Positions 24,542-34,490 of a DNA stretch of 43,120 nucleotides are shown in pieces; position 1 is the stretch's first letter, and every line of letters starts with the position of its first letter. The position numbers and the translations under genes are program-made. The notes below the pieces were generated by a model. The model did no database searches, was not told the DNA's origin, and worked only from the letters and a program-made list of their open reading frames with translations. Location of the stretch: the NCBI GenBank assembly GCA_017483645.1, contig JAFUWD010000052.1:1-43120 (forward strand), written 5' to 3'. This DNA comes from Muribaculaceae bacterium (lineage in GTDB: Bacteria; Bacteroidota; Bacteroidia; Bacteroidales; Muribaculaceae).

Positions 24542-25839
24542 AAACCCGTGCAACACTTGTCCTGGCGCTGACAGCGGCGCTGGCCGCCGCACAGGCACCT
24601 GCCCAGGAGCAAGAGCAGCCCAAACTCAATGAATTCGCCCTCAATGCGCAGATGTTCACCCGTGGCGAATGGCGCGACGGAGGTGTGGCCATCGAAGACA
24701 ACATGGACGACATGAGGGCGTTCATCCTGTCGCGCCTGAGGCTCACCACCACCTATCATCGTAAATTCATCGATGCCAAGGTGGCCATTCAGCACACCGG
24801 TGTGTGGGGACAATCGGGCAAAGGCAATTTCAACCTTTATGAGGCCTGGTTGCGCCTCCAGTCCAAGCAGGGACTGTTTTTCAAGTTGGGACGCCAGGAA
24901 CTCGTCTACGACGACCAGCGCATCATCGGCAACGATGACTGGACCATGGCCGCGCAATCACACGACTTGATTAAGTTAGGCCTGGACAACCCTGTGCACA
25001 AACTCCACATTATCGTTGCCTACAACCAGAACCAGACACAAGGTGGCACTTTCTACAGCAATGGTGCCGAGCCTTACAAAAACATGCAGACCCTGTGGTA
25101 CCACTATGCCGCGCCGCGCTTCCCCTTCGAGGGGTCGCTGCTGGCCATGAATGTGGGCACCCAGCACGGCGACGAAACTAAATACGACACACAATACCAG
25201 CAACTGGTGGGCGCTTATCTCAAATTCCAGCCGCGGCAATGGCTCATCGAGGCATCCTACTACCGCCAGATGGGGCATGAAGAAAATGCCATTCCCATTC
25301 ACGCCTGGATGGCAAGCGCCAAGGTCAGCCACACGTTCAGCCGGCAGTGGCAGGCTTATGCCGGCTACGACATTCTCAGTGGCGATGACAATTTCTTTGT
25401 TCCGCCCAAGGGAGCCATCGGCATGGCACAAAAGAAAGAAGTCAGGGGATTTAATCTGCTCTTTGGCTCACATCACCAGTTCTATGGCGCCATGGATTTC
25501 TTCTATATGAAAACTTACTACGGCGGCAACACGCCCGGTCTTCAAAACCTCTATGGCGGAGTCACCTGGGCACCCATCAATCCGCTGAAATTCAATGCCG
25601 CCTATCACTACTTTGCCACTCACGTCAAGGTGGATGGCTACAGCCGTTCCCTGGGACACGAACTGGAACTCACCGCCACCTACACCCCTCTGCCCGACCT
25701 GAAGGTGTCGGCATCCTACACATTCATGCGTGGCACCGAAACCATGGAGGCATTGAAACGCAGCGACGAGCACCGCCGCTTGCACTGGGCTTGGCTCTCG
25801 GTGTCCTACACTCCTCAGTTTGTCAAAACCAAATGGTAA
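24538..25839 (+). CDS. Alginate-export-like outer-membrane porin
   Basis: This 433-residue protein has a signal peptide (residues 1-22, ending APA-QEQ). The body is amphipathic beta strands of the alginate-export/porin superfamily: RAFILSRLRLTTTYHRKFID, FNLYEAWLRLQSKQGLFFKL, LGRQELVYDDQRIIGN. The barrel should be 16-18 strands in the outer membrane. The cargo is not known; 'alginate' is a family name only. Its position between the STAS gene (4-nt overlap) and the NRPS gene suggests passage of the product or of a related small molecule. It ends in VKTKW, a short aromatic-ended last strand. Confidence 0.82.
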   Translation: MKTRATLVLALTAALAAAQAPAQEQEQPKLNEFALNAQMFTRGEWRDGGVAIEDNMDDMRAFILSRLRLTTTYHRKFIDAKVAIQHTGVWGQSGKGNFNLYEAWLRLQSKQGLFFKLGRQELVYDDQRIIGNDDWTMAAQSHDLIKLGLDNPVHKLHIIVAYNQNQTQGGTFYSNGAEPYKNMQTLWYHYAAPRFPFEGSLLAMNVGTQHGDETKYDTQYQQLVGAYLKFQPRQWLIEASYYRQMGHEENAIPIHAWMASAKVSHTFSRQWQAYAGYDILSGDDNFFVPPKGAIGMAQKKEVRGFNLLFGSHHQFYGAMDFFYMKTYYGGNTPGLQNLYGGVTWAPINPLKFNAAYHYFATHVKVDGYSRSLGHELELTATYTPLPDLKVSASYTFMRGTETMEALKRSDEHRRLHWAWLSVSYTPQFVKTKW

Positions 25840-25885
25840 TATCACCCCTCACAATATCACACGAATCAATAAACTTCAACCAGTT

Positions 25886-28800
25886 ATGAAAATCACAGCA
25901 CCCCTCACCACAAGCCAATACGGTATTTTTGTAGAATGTATGGGCCATCAAGGAGAAATATGCTATAACGTTCCTTATCTTTACACACTCGACGGCTCAC
26001 TCGACGGCGACCGGCTTGTGCAGGCCGTGAAAACTGCCGTGGCGGCTCACCCCACGCTGTTCACCCGCATCATCACCGACGAGGCCGGCGAGCCACAACA
26101 AACCATCGACCCCGACGACATGCAATGGACGCTGGAGCTGGAGCACATCACCGACATTGAGCATGAAAAAACGCGACTGCTCAGGCCTTTCGATATCAAT
26201 GGAGGCCGGTTGTTCCGCTACCACATTCTGAAGGATGCCAAGCATTTGTATCTTTTTGTCGATATTCACCATGTCATTGCCGACGGCACCACCCTGTCCA
26301 TCCTTCTACACGACATCGAGGAAGCCTACAACGGGCAAGAAATCTCGCCCGAGCCGTACACCATGAGCGAGTTGGCCCGCGACGAGGCGCAGCTGCGCCA
26401 AAGCAGCGCTTTTGAAGAAGGAAAGCAGTGGTATGCACAAAATTTCGGTTGCGAAGATGTGTTTACCCCGCTCCTGCCCGACAAACACGACGCACAACAC
26501 ACCGAGGCCAGCATGGTCAGGCTGCTTGACGTGGACCTGGAACGCGTGAACAGTTTCTGCACCGAGAACGGGGTGTTCAAGAGCAATCTGTTTACTGCGG
26601 CCTACAGTTTCCTGCTGGCCAAATACAACAACGAGCAGCAATCACTTTTCACCACCGTGTTCAACGGTCGCACCGACAAGCGTTTCAACCATTCGGTGGG
26701 CATGACGGTGAAAACACTGCCCGTCTATGGAAGATTTGACAACGACACCACCGTGCTCGACTTCCTGACAAACTTGCAACAGCAGATGAGCGGATGCCGC
26801 AAGCATCAGATTTACAGTTTTGCCGATGTCATGCACGACCTGAACTTGCAATCCAACACCATGTTTGTGTGGCACGGAAACCTCTTTTCCGACGAGCGGT
26901 TTGCCGGGCTGCCCATGACCACCGAACGCATTTGCAACAGCACTTTGGACGCTCCGTGCTATCTCAAAACATTTGTGCTCAATGGCAGATACCACGTCAA
27001 GGCCGAATATGACAGCAACGTGTTCAGCTCCGAAATCATTGCGCAATTTCTCGAAAGTTATGAGGCCGTGGTCGACGGATTGCTGTCGAAACAGCGCCTT
27101 GCCGACATCGACATCACCACCCAGGCACAAAAATCCCTGCTCGACCAGTTCAACGACAATGACCATGAATACGACAACACGGCCGATGTGGTAACACTTT
27201 TCCGCCGGCAGGTACAACGCACGCCCGAGCGTTGTGCGGTAGCCTATAGCGGCAAGCGCTACACCTATCGTCAGGTCGACACCATTTCCGACCGCATCGC
27301 CGCACACCTTGCGTCACTGGGCCTGGGAGACGGCGACGTGGTGTCGGTGCTCATTCCCCGGTGCGAATGGATGGCCATTGCCTCGATAGGTGTTCTGAAA
27401 GCCGGATGCGCCTATCAGCCGCTCGACCCCACCTATCCCAAAGAGCGTCTCAACTTCATGATGAAAGACGCCCAAGCTCGGCTTCTCATCGCCAGCGAGG
27501 AACTGCGGCCCGTGGTGGACGAATACACCGGGCCGGTGCTGTTCACCAGCCAAATCGAGTCGTTGCCACAAGCACAGGCGCCACAAGTGGCCATCGGGCC
27601 GCACTCGTTGTTCATCCTGCTCTACACATCTGGCTCGACGGGTGTGCCCAAAGGGTGTCAGCTCGAACACCAGAACATTGTGGCCTTCTGCGATTGGTTC
27701 CAGCGTCACTACGACTTGGGTGAGGGCTGTCGCGTGGCGGCCTACGCCAGTTATGGCTTTGATGCCTGCATGATGGATATGTACCCGGCACTCACATGCG
27801 GGGCCGAGGTGCATATCATCGCCGAAGAAATCAGGCTCGACCTGATTGCCATCAACGAATACTTTGAGCGCGAGGGAATCACCCACGCCTTCATGACCAC
27901 ACAAGTGGGCTACCAGTTTGCCACCGGCATCGAGAACCACTCGTTGCGCCACCTCTCGGTGGGCGGCGAGAAACTGGCCTCGCTCATTCCACCCACGGCC
28001 TACACCCTGCACAATGGCTACGGCCCCACCGAGTGCACCATCTTCACAACCACCTTTGCCGTGTGCGACCAGTTGGCCGACATCCCCATCGGCAAACCGC
28101 TGGACAACATGCGCCTCTACGTCGTCGACCCACAGGGGCATCGCCAGCCCGTGGGAGCAGCCGGCGAGCTATGGGTGAGTGGACCACAGGTGTCGCGTGG
28201 GTATCTCAACCGGCCCGAGAAGACCGCCGAGGTTTACATTGCCAACCCCTTCACCACCGATGAGAAATATGCTCGCATCTACCGCACGGGCGACATCGTG
28301 CGCTACCTGCCCTCGGGCGACTTGCAGTTTGTGGGACGTCGCGACGGACAAGTAAAAATCCGCGGCTTCCGCATCGAATTAAAAGAGGTGGAAAGCATCA
28401 TTCGTCAGTTCCCCGACATCAAAGATGCCACCGTGCAGGCCTTTGACGAAGAAGGCGGCGGCAAGTTCATCGCAGCCTATGTGGTGAGCGACAAAACCGT
28501 CGACATTGATGCGCTCAACGCCTTTATTCTCGATGAGAAACCACCCTACATGGTGCCTGCCGTGACCATGCAAATCGATGCCATCCCGCTCAACCAAAAC
28601 ATGAAGGTCAACAAGCGTGCGCTGCCCAAGCCCGAAAAGAAGACCGCAGCACCACAGCAGGTGAATGCGCCCATGAACATCCTTGAGGCCGACATCCACA
28701 AAATGGTGGCCGCCATTGTGGGCACCAGCGACTTCAACATCACCACACCGCTGGGATATGCGGGCCTCACTTCCATCTCGGCCATCAAATTGGCTGTGCA

Positions 28801-31800
28801 GGTCAACAAAAGATACGGCGTGTCGCTCGAACCGAAAGCGCTGGTCAAGACCGGCACCGTGCAGACGGTGGAAAACGACATCTTGCAGCACCTGCTCTCG
28901 GGCAACACTGCTCCGGCACCAGTTGCGGCAAGCACGCAGCACCGGACAACGGCTCCGCTGTCCTACGCACAGACGGGTGTCTATTTCGACTGCCTGAAAA
29001 ATCCCACTTCCACCATCTACAACATCCCCTACCTGCTTTCCTACCCCGACGGCGTGGAGGCACAGGCTCTCATGAAAGCGGTGAAACAGGTGGTGGCGCT
29101 GCATCCCGAGCTGGCGGTCCATTTCGAGACGCAAGGCACCGACATCGTGCAGACCACCGAAGGCGCCCCCGAGCCGGTGATTCCCGTCACACACATGACC
29201 GACGACGAGCTGGCAGCCTACAAGCATAAGTTCGTGCAACCATTCAATTTGCAAAAAGCCCCGCTCTACCGCTTTGAGATAGTGGTCACGCCACAGTCGG
29301 GCACCCATCTGCTCATGGATGTGCACCATCTGCTGTTCGACGGCGGCAGCGCCGACTTGCTCATTCGTCAAATCAGCACCGTGCTCGAAGGGAAAACACC
29401 CGACACCGAAGGGTGCAGCTACCTTGACTTTGCCGCACAACAACTTTCCGATGAGCAGACGCCCGAATTTGCCTCCGCCCGCGATTTCTTTGCCGAGAAA
29501 CTGGCCACCTGCGAGGGTGCCAGTGAGATACCGGCCGACTTGCGAGGAGCCGGCGACCAAGGCTTCATCGGCGAGGCGGTGTGCCCGATTGAGCATGACG
29601 CAGTGGCCGACTTCTGCCGCCGTCATGGCATCACTCCGGCCCACTTGTTCTATGCCGCCACAGGCTATGTGGTGTCGCGGCACACCAACAACCGCGACGT
29701 GTACCTGTGTACCGTGAGCAGCGGACGCAGCAATCTGCGTATCGCCGACACCGTGGGCATGTTTGTCAACACACTGGCCTTGGCGCTGACCATAGACGAC
29801 GTGACAGTCGACGAATTTTTGCACAACGCTTCCAACGCCTTCGATGCCACACTGGGCAACGAGAACTATCCCTTTGCCCGCATTGCGGCCGATTTTGGCT
29901 TCAAGCCGGCCATCGCCTACGCCTATCAGGTGGGGGTGCTGAGTCGTTACACAGTCGACGGCAAGCCCATCGGCCAAGAATTGCTCGAACTGAATGTGCC
30001 CAAATTCAAGATCAACATCAAAATCGAGGACCGCGGCGTAGTGGTGCAGTATGACAACGCGCTCTATACGCCCGAATTGGCACAGTCACTGGCACAGAGC
30101 ATCCGTGCCGTTGCGCAGCGCATGATGGCGCAGCCTCACGACAAGGTGAGACACCTTTCGATTGTGGCCGACGAACAAGAGAAACAACTGGCTGCACTGC
30201 GATGCGTGGGCAGTGGCACGGCGCCGTTCCAGTTGATGCACGAATGTATCGGCCACTATGCCCTCTCACAACCCGACCACGAGGCACTGGTGGCATGCGA
30301 CGCCACCTTCACCTATGCCCAAATGCATCTGGCCACCAACCGCGTGGCCAACGCATTGAGGCAACACGGCGTGAATGAGGCCGACCGCGTGGCCCTGCTG
30401 CTGCCACGCACCAGCCGCCTGATTTTAGCGCAGTTCGGCGTGCTGAAGGCAGGAGCCGCCTATATCCCCTGCGACCCGGAATATCCCGCCGACCGTGTGA
30501 AACTCATCCTCGTGGATTCCGAGGCACGCTTCATCATCACCACGGCCGACCGCATGGCACAAGTGCCCGAAGGAAAAGCCATCGATGTCGAGGATTTACT
30601 GGCTTGTGCCGACGAGACCACGCCACAACCAGCCATCACACCCGACGACCTGGCTTACCTCATCTACACCAGCGGCTCCACAGGCCGTCCCAAGGGGGTG
30701 ATGCTGCGTCATGAGGGTATCTGCAACTACCTCTACGGACATCCGGCCAACGTATTTGCCAATGCCGTGGCCACCGATGCCACACGCGTGCTGTCGGTGA
30801 CCACCATCTCCTTCGACGCGGCACTGCAGGACATCGGCACAGCGCTCTTCAACGGCAAAACGCTCGTTGTGGCCACCGAGGAACAAGCCAACAACCCGCT
30901 GGAGCTGGCCAGCCTCATCACCAAACAAAGGGTCGACATGGTGTCGGGCACGCCGTCGCGATGGCTCACTTGGCTCACGAGCGAAGATTTCGGCCGGGCC
31001 ATCAGCCACATCAAGATTGCACGCGCCGGAGGCGAGAAATTCAGCGACCAGCTCCTTGAGCAACTGCGGGCCACTACTCAGGCACGCATCTTCAACTGCT
31101 ACGGCCCCACCGAAATCACCGTGGCATCGAACAACAAGGAACTAACACACGCATCGGCTGTGACTGTGGGACGTCCTCAGCTCAAGGTAGTGGAGTTTGT
31201 CGTCGACAACGACGGCAACGAGCTGCCGGTGGGCGTTGTGGGCGAACTCTACATCGGCGGCCGTGGCGTGGGACGCGGATACAACAACCTCGACGACATG
31301 ACGCGTGAGCGCTTCATCGAATACCACGGCACACGAGTCTACCGCTCGGGCGATTATGCCAAGTGGCTACCCGACGGCGACATCGTGATCTTAGGACGCA
31401 CCGACAACCAAATCAAGTTGCGTGGCCTGCGCATCGAGTTGGGCGAAATCGAGAACGTGATGCTCAAGGTCGAAGGTATGCAGAAGGTGGTGATTCTCAT
31501 CAGGAAAATCGGTGGAAAAGAGCATCTGTGCGCCTATTACACCGCCGACCGGGAAATTGCGCCCGACGCCTTGAAGGCCGAGATTTCCAAGAGTCTCACG
31601 CAGTACATGGTGCCCACAGCCTACCTGCAACTGCAGGCCATGCCTATGACACCTAACGGAAAGACCGACGTGAAAGCACTGCCCGAGCCACAACTGGCAG
31701 GCACCGGCGAATTTGTGGAGCCGGCCAACGACACCGAGCGTACTTTCTGCAACATTTTCGCCGACATCCTGCAGATGGACAGCGTGGGAGCCACCGACAA

Positions 31801-33136
31801 CTTCTTCGACCTGGGAGGCACCTCACTGGTGGTGACACGAGTTATCATCGAGGCCGACAAAGCCGGGATGCATGTGGCCTATGGCGATGTCTTCGCCAAT
31901 CCCACACCACGACAGCTGGCAAGGCTCGTCACCGGCGAGGATGCCGGCGACAATGCCGCAAGCGATGTCACCGACTTTGACTATTCGGCCATCGACGCAC
32001 TGCTCAAGGAGAACACGCTCGATGCCTTCCGCAACGGAACCCCGCAGACCCTGGGCAATGTGCTGCTCACCGGTGCCACGGGATTTTTGGGAATCCACAT
32101 CCTGCGCGAGCTCATCGACAGTGATGCGAAAAACATCTACTGCCTGGTGCGCGGCAAGACGCTCGACGAGGCCGAAGGACGCCTCAAGACCTTGCTGTTC
32201 TACTACTTCGACAACGCCTTCGCCCCGCTCTTCGGCCAGCGGCTGCACATCGTGCTGGGTGATGTGACCAACGACTTTGACCCGTCGCTGAACATCGACA
32301 CTATCTTCAACTGCGCGGCTGTGGTGAAACATTTCTCCGAGGGCACTGAAATCGAGGACGTGAACGTGGGCGGAGCGGCCCGCTGTGTCGACTTCTGTCT
32401 GCAACACGGCGCTCGGCTGGTTCACATCAGCACCGCCAGCACCCGAGGATTGTGGGCCGGCACACCACGCGACGATGTGTTCACCGAGCAACGCTTCTAC
32501 ATGGGGCAGTTCTTGGGCAACAAGTACATCCACTCCAAGTTCATGGCCGAGCGCCTTATTCTTCAAGCCATCGCCACCAAGGGATTGAGCGCCAAAATCA
32601 TGCGCGTGGGCAATCTGGCGGCAAGAAGCACCGACGGCGAGTTCCAGGCCAACTTCCAGACCAACTCGTTCATGGGGCGCATCAAGGTTTACAACATGCT
32701 GGGCTGCTGCCCCTATGGCATGCGCAACAAACGCGTGGAATTCTCGCCCATCAACGAGGTGGCGCACGCCATCGTGCTGCTGGCCGACACGCCGCGGCAG
32801 TGCTGCGTGTTCCACCCCTTCAACAACCACACGCAGTTCCTGGGCGATGTGCTCGAGGGACTCACAAGCGTGGGAGAGGGTGTGCGCTTCGTCGAGCAGG
32901 AGGAGTTCAGCGACTACATGGAGCAAGCCAAAGCCGACCCCGCCAAGGCCAAACTGCTGTCGAGCTTGCTGGCCTATCAGGACATGGCTCACGGACAGCG
33001 AACCACCGACGTGGCTCGCGACAACGACCTGACCACGCAGCTCCTTTACCGGCTGGGCTATGTGTGGTCGCCCACCTCGTGGGACTATGTGGAACGCATG
33101 CTCACGGCCATCGGCGGCCTGGGATTCTTTGACTAA
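25886..33136 (+). CDS. Dimodular non-ribosomal peptide synthetase, C-A-T-C-A-T-R
   Basis: This is a 2416-residue cytosolic assembly line. C1 (1-415) has active site HHVIADG. A1 (430-918) has YTSGSTGVPKG, YGPTE, YRTGD and a conserved Lys in NQNMKVNK. T1 (930-1003) has carrier serine in AGLTSIS. C2 (1025-1430) has HHLLFDG. A2 (1443-1935) has YTSGSTGRPKG, CYGPTE, YRSGD and PNGKTD. T2 (1945-2015) has DLGGTSL. The R domain (2050-2416) is an NAD(P)H thioester reductase with TGATGFLG and catalytic YIHSK. Because module 1 begins with a C domain, the first amino acid is probably N-acylated. The reductase releases an aldehyde, or an alcohol after a second reduction. The ATG at 25886 is preferred to an upstream TTG inside the porin gene because the C-domain core starts just after it. 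MATE and PPTase genes follow. Confidence 0.93.
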   Translation: MKITAPLTTSQYGIFVECMGHQGEICYNVPYLYTLDGSLDGDRLVQAVKTAVAAHPTLFTRIITDEAGEPQQTIDPDDMQWTLELEHITDIEHEKTRLLRPFDINGGRLFRYHILKDAKHLYLFVDIHHVIADGTTLSILLHDIEEAYNGQEISPEPYTMSELARDEAQLRQSSAFEEGKQWYAQNFGCEDVFTPLLPDKHDAQHTEASMVRLLDVDLERVNSFCTENGVFKSNLFTAAYSFLLAKYNNEQQSLFTTVFNGRTDKRFNHSVGMTVKTLPVYGRFDNDTTVLDFLTNLQQQMSGCRKHQIYSFADVMHDLNLQSNTMFVWHGNLFSDERFAGLPMTTERICNSTLDAPCYLKTFVLNGRYHVKAEYDSNVFSSEIIAQFLESYEAVVDGLLSKQRLADIDITTQAQKSLLDQFNDNDHEYDNTADVVTLFRRQVQRTPERCAVAYSGKRYTYRQVDTISDRIAAHLASLGLGDGDVVSVLIPRCEWMAIASIGVLKAGCAYQPLDPTYPKERLNFMMKDAQARLLIASEELRPVVDEYTGPVLFTSQIESLPQAQAPQVAIGPHSLFILLYTSGSTGVPKGCQLEHQNIVAFCDWFQRHYDLGEGCRVAAYASYGFDACMMDMYPALTCGAEVHIIAEEIRLDLIAINEYFEREGITHAFMTTQVGYQFATGIENHSLRHLSVGGEKLASLIPPTAYTLHNGYGPTECTIFTTTFAVCDQLADIPIGKPLDNMRLYVVDPQGHRQPVGAAGELWVSGPQVSRGYLNRPEKTAEVYIANPFTTDEKYARIYRTGDIVRYLPSGDLQFVGRRDGQVKIRGFRIELKEVESIIRQFPDIKDATVQAFDEEGGGKFIAAYVVSDKTVDIDALNAFILDEKPPYMVPAVTMQIDAIPLNQNMKVNKRALPKPEKKTAAPQQVNAPMNILEADIHKMVAAIVGTSDFNITTPLGYAGLTSISAIKLAVQVNKRYGVSLEPKALVKTGTVQTVENDILQHLLSGNTAPAPVAASTQHRTTAPLSYAQTGVYFDCLKNPTSTIYNIPYLLSYPDGVEAQALMKAVKQVVALHPELAVHFETQGTDIVQTTEGAPEPVIPVTHMTDDELAAYKHKFVQPFNLQKAPLYRFEIVVTPQSGTHLLMDVHHLLFDGGSADLLIRQISTVLEGKTPDTEGCSYLDFAAQQLSDEQTPEFASARDFFAEKLATCEGASEIPADLRGAGDQGFIGEAVCPIEHDAVADFCRRHGITPAHLFYAATGYVVSRHTNNRDVYLCTVSSGRSNLRIADTVGMFVNTLALALTIDDVTVDEFLHNASNAFDATLGNENYPFARIAADFGFKPAIAYAYQVGVLSRYTVDGKPIGQELLELNVPKFKINIKIEDRGVVVQYDNALYTPELAQSLAQSIRAVAQRMMAQPHDKVRHLSIVADEQEKQLAALRCVGSGTAPFQLMHECIGHYALSQPDHEALVACDATFTYAQMHLATNRVANALRQHGVNEADRVALLLPRTSRLILAQFGVLKAGAAYIPCDPEYPADRVKLILVDSEARFIITTADRMAQVPEGKAIDVEDLLACADETTPQPAITPDDLAYLIYTSGSTGRPKGVMLRHEGICNYLYGHPANVFANAVATDATRVLSVTTISFDAALQDIGTALFNGKTLVVATEEQANNPLELASLITKQRVDMVSGTPSRWLTWLTSEDFGRAISHIKIARAGGEKFSDQLLEQLRATTQARIFNCYGPTEITVASNNKELTHASAVTVGRPQLKVVEFVVDNDGNELPVGVVGELYIGGRGVGRGYNNLDDMTRERFIEYHGTRVYRSGDYAKWLPDGDIVILGRTDNQIKLRGLRIELGEIENVMLKVEGMQKVVILIRKIGGKEHLCAYYTADREIAPDALKAEISKSLTQYMVPTAYLQLQAMPMTPNGKTDVKALPEPQLAGTGEFVEPANDTERTFCNIFADILQMDSVGATDNFFDLGGTSLVVTRVIIEADKAGMHVAYGDVFANPTPRQLARLVTGEDAGDNAASDVTDFDYSAIDALLKENTLDAFRNGTPQTLGNVLLTGATGFLGIHILRELIDSDAKNIYCLVRGKTLDEAEGRLKTLLFYYFDNAFAPLFGQRLHIVLGDVTNDFDPSLNIDTIFNCAAVVKHFSEGTEIEDVNVGGAARCVDFCLQHGARLVHISTASTRGLWAGTPRDDVFTEQRFYMGQFLGNKYIHSKFMAERLILQAIATKGLSAKIMRVGNLAARSTDGEFQANFQTNSFMGRIKVYNMLGCCPYGMRNKRVEFSPINEVAHAIVLLADTPRQCCVFHPFNNHTQFLGDVLEGLTSVGEGVRFVEQEEFSDYMEQAKADPAKAKLLSSLLAYQDMAHGQRTTDVARDNDLTTQLLYRLGYVWSPTSWDYVERMLTAIGGLGFFD

Positions 33137-33154
33137 TACAATCAGCGACTACGC

Positions 33155-34486
33155 ATGAAACAAGACGGCAATAACGACAATATCAACGCACAATTCTACC
33201 GATACCTCTGGGCTTATATCCTGGTGGCGCTTTCGGGGTGCTTGGGCAATGTGGTGGACGGAATCATCGTGGGCAATCTCATCAATGCCGACGGTGTGAG
33301 CGCCATCAACCTGTCGAAACCCATCAACCAGTTCATTTTCACGCTGCACCTGCTCATTAACGCGGGAGCCGGCATGCTCGTGGCCTATGCCCTGGGCAAG
33401 GGCAACACCGACGACGCAAGACGCTTCTTCACCAGGGCACTGTGCCTGAGCGGAGGCATCGGACTGGTACTGGCCATCATGGGAGGCCTCATATTCCCCG
33501 ACCAGACGGCACGCATGCTGTGCAGCAATGACACCATCCTGCCGCTGGCCCGCGACTACATGCAGGTGTTGCTGCTGGGCAATCCGGCGTTCATTATCAT
33601 GTGGGGACTGTCGACCATGGTGGGCGTGGATGGCAGTCCGCGGCTGGTGAGCCTGGCTGTGATTGTCGACAATGTGGTGAACCTGTGCCTCGACATCGTG
33701 TTTATCCAAGCCTTCGGATGGGGCATCACAGGATCTTCGGCGGCTACCGTGGTGGGGCACTTGGTGGGCATCGCCATCTTGCTCTCGCACTGGCGCAAGC
33801 CGCAGAACCGACGCCTCACACTCGTAATGGGCGGCGACGGACTGCTGGCTTCATGGAAACGCATCATCGGACAGGGGGCGCCACTGGCACTGGCGTCCAT
33901 CTGCCTGACGTTGCTGTTGCTCTCGGCCAATTCCATCGTGCTGTCGACCACCGGCCGCACGGGCATCTTCGTCTTCGCCGTATGCATGAATCTGCTGCAG
34001 GTCTACAACCTGTTCCTCTCGGGCACGTGCCAAACGCTCCAGTCACTTGGGGCCATCCAAGTGGGCAAGGGCGATTACAACGGCCTGAGGGCGGTGCTGC
34101 GGCGGGCATTCCGGTTCATCACCGTTTCGATGGCGCTCACGTGCGCCTTCGTGTGGATTGACCCGCAAGCCATCGCACGCCTTTTCGGGGCCGTCGACCC
34201 GGCCATGATTCAAGAAAGCAAGCACGCCCTGCGGGTGTTCGCCCTCAGTTTCATCCCGTTCTGCTACATCTATGTGCTGATGATTGTCTACAAGCTCTAC
34301 AGTCAGCACCGCATGGCGCTTTTCATTTCGCTGGCACTGTCGCTCACGGTGATTCCCGTGCTGTGGCTCATGGCACGTTACGCTCCGCAGTATTTATGGT
34401 ACAGCTACTTGGTGGCCTACGTCATCGAGGCGATGGTCATCTTCATTCTGCACAAAGCACGCCACATCCAGTTCAAGCAAGCGTGA
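33155..34486 (+). CDS. MATE-family multidrug/metabolite efflux transporter
   Basis: This 443-residue inner-membrane protein has about twelve hydrophobic segments in the MATE pattern: a cytoplasmic start, GCLGNVVDGIIVGNLINADG in helix 1, a paired N- and C-terminal half (QGAPLALASICLTLLLLSAN begins the second), and NPAFIIMWGLSTMVG in helix 4. MATE proteins expel cationic or peptidic compounds using Na+ or H+ gradients. The gene starts 18 nt after the NRPS stop and 4 nt separate it from the PPTase gene, so the natural reading is export of the NRPS product or self-protection. Confidence 0.92.
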   Translation: MKQDGNNDNINAQFYRYLWAYILVALSGCLGNVVDGIIVGNLINADGVSAINLSKPINQFIFTLHLLINAGAGMLVAYALGKGNTDDARRFFTRALCLSGGIGLVLAIMGGLIFPDQTARMLCSNDTILPLARDYMQVLLLGNPAFIIMWGLSTMVGVDGSPRLVSLAVIVDNVVNLCLDIVFIQAFGWGITGSSAATVVGHLVGIAILLSHWRKPQNRRLTLVMGGDGLLASWKRIIGQGAPLALASICLTLLLLSANSIVLSTTGRTGIFVFAVCMNLLQVYNLFLSGTCQTLQSLGAIQVGKGDYNGLRAVLRRAFRFITVSMALTCAFVWIDPQAIARLFGAVDPAMIQESKHALRVFALSFIPFCYIYVLMIVYKLYSQHRMALFISLALSLTVIPVLWLMARYAPQYLWYSYLVAYVIEAMVIFILHKARHIQFKQA

Positions 34487-34490
34487 ACGC

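Noticed and set aside
25820..25885. TTG start for the NRPS, adding 22 residues
   Set aside because: It would begin inside the porin gene, and the added residues are low in NRPS character. The ATG at 25886 directly precedes the C-domain start.
28379..29977. Long minus-strand frame (532 codons) within the NRPS gene
   Set aside because: It lies opposite condensation and carrier domains with intact motifs. The translation has His/Gly/Val-rich shadow composition and no start context.
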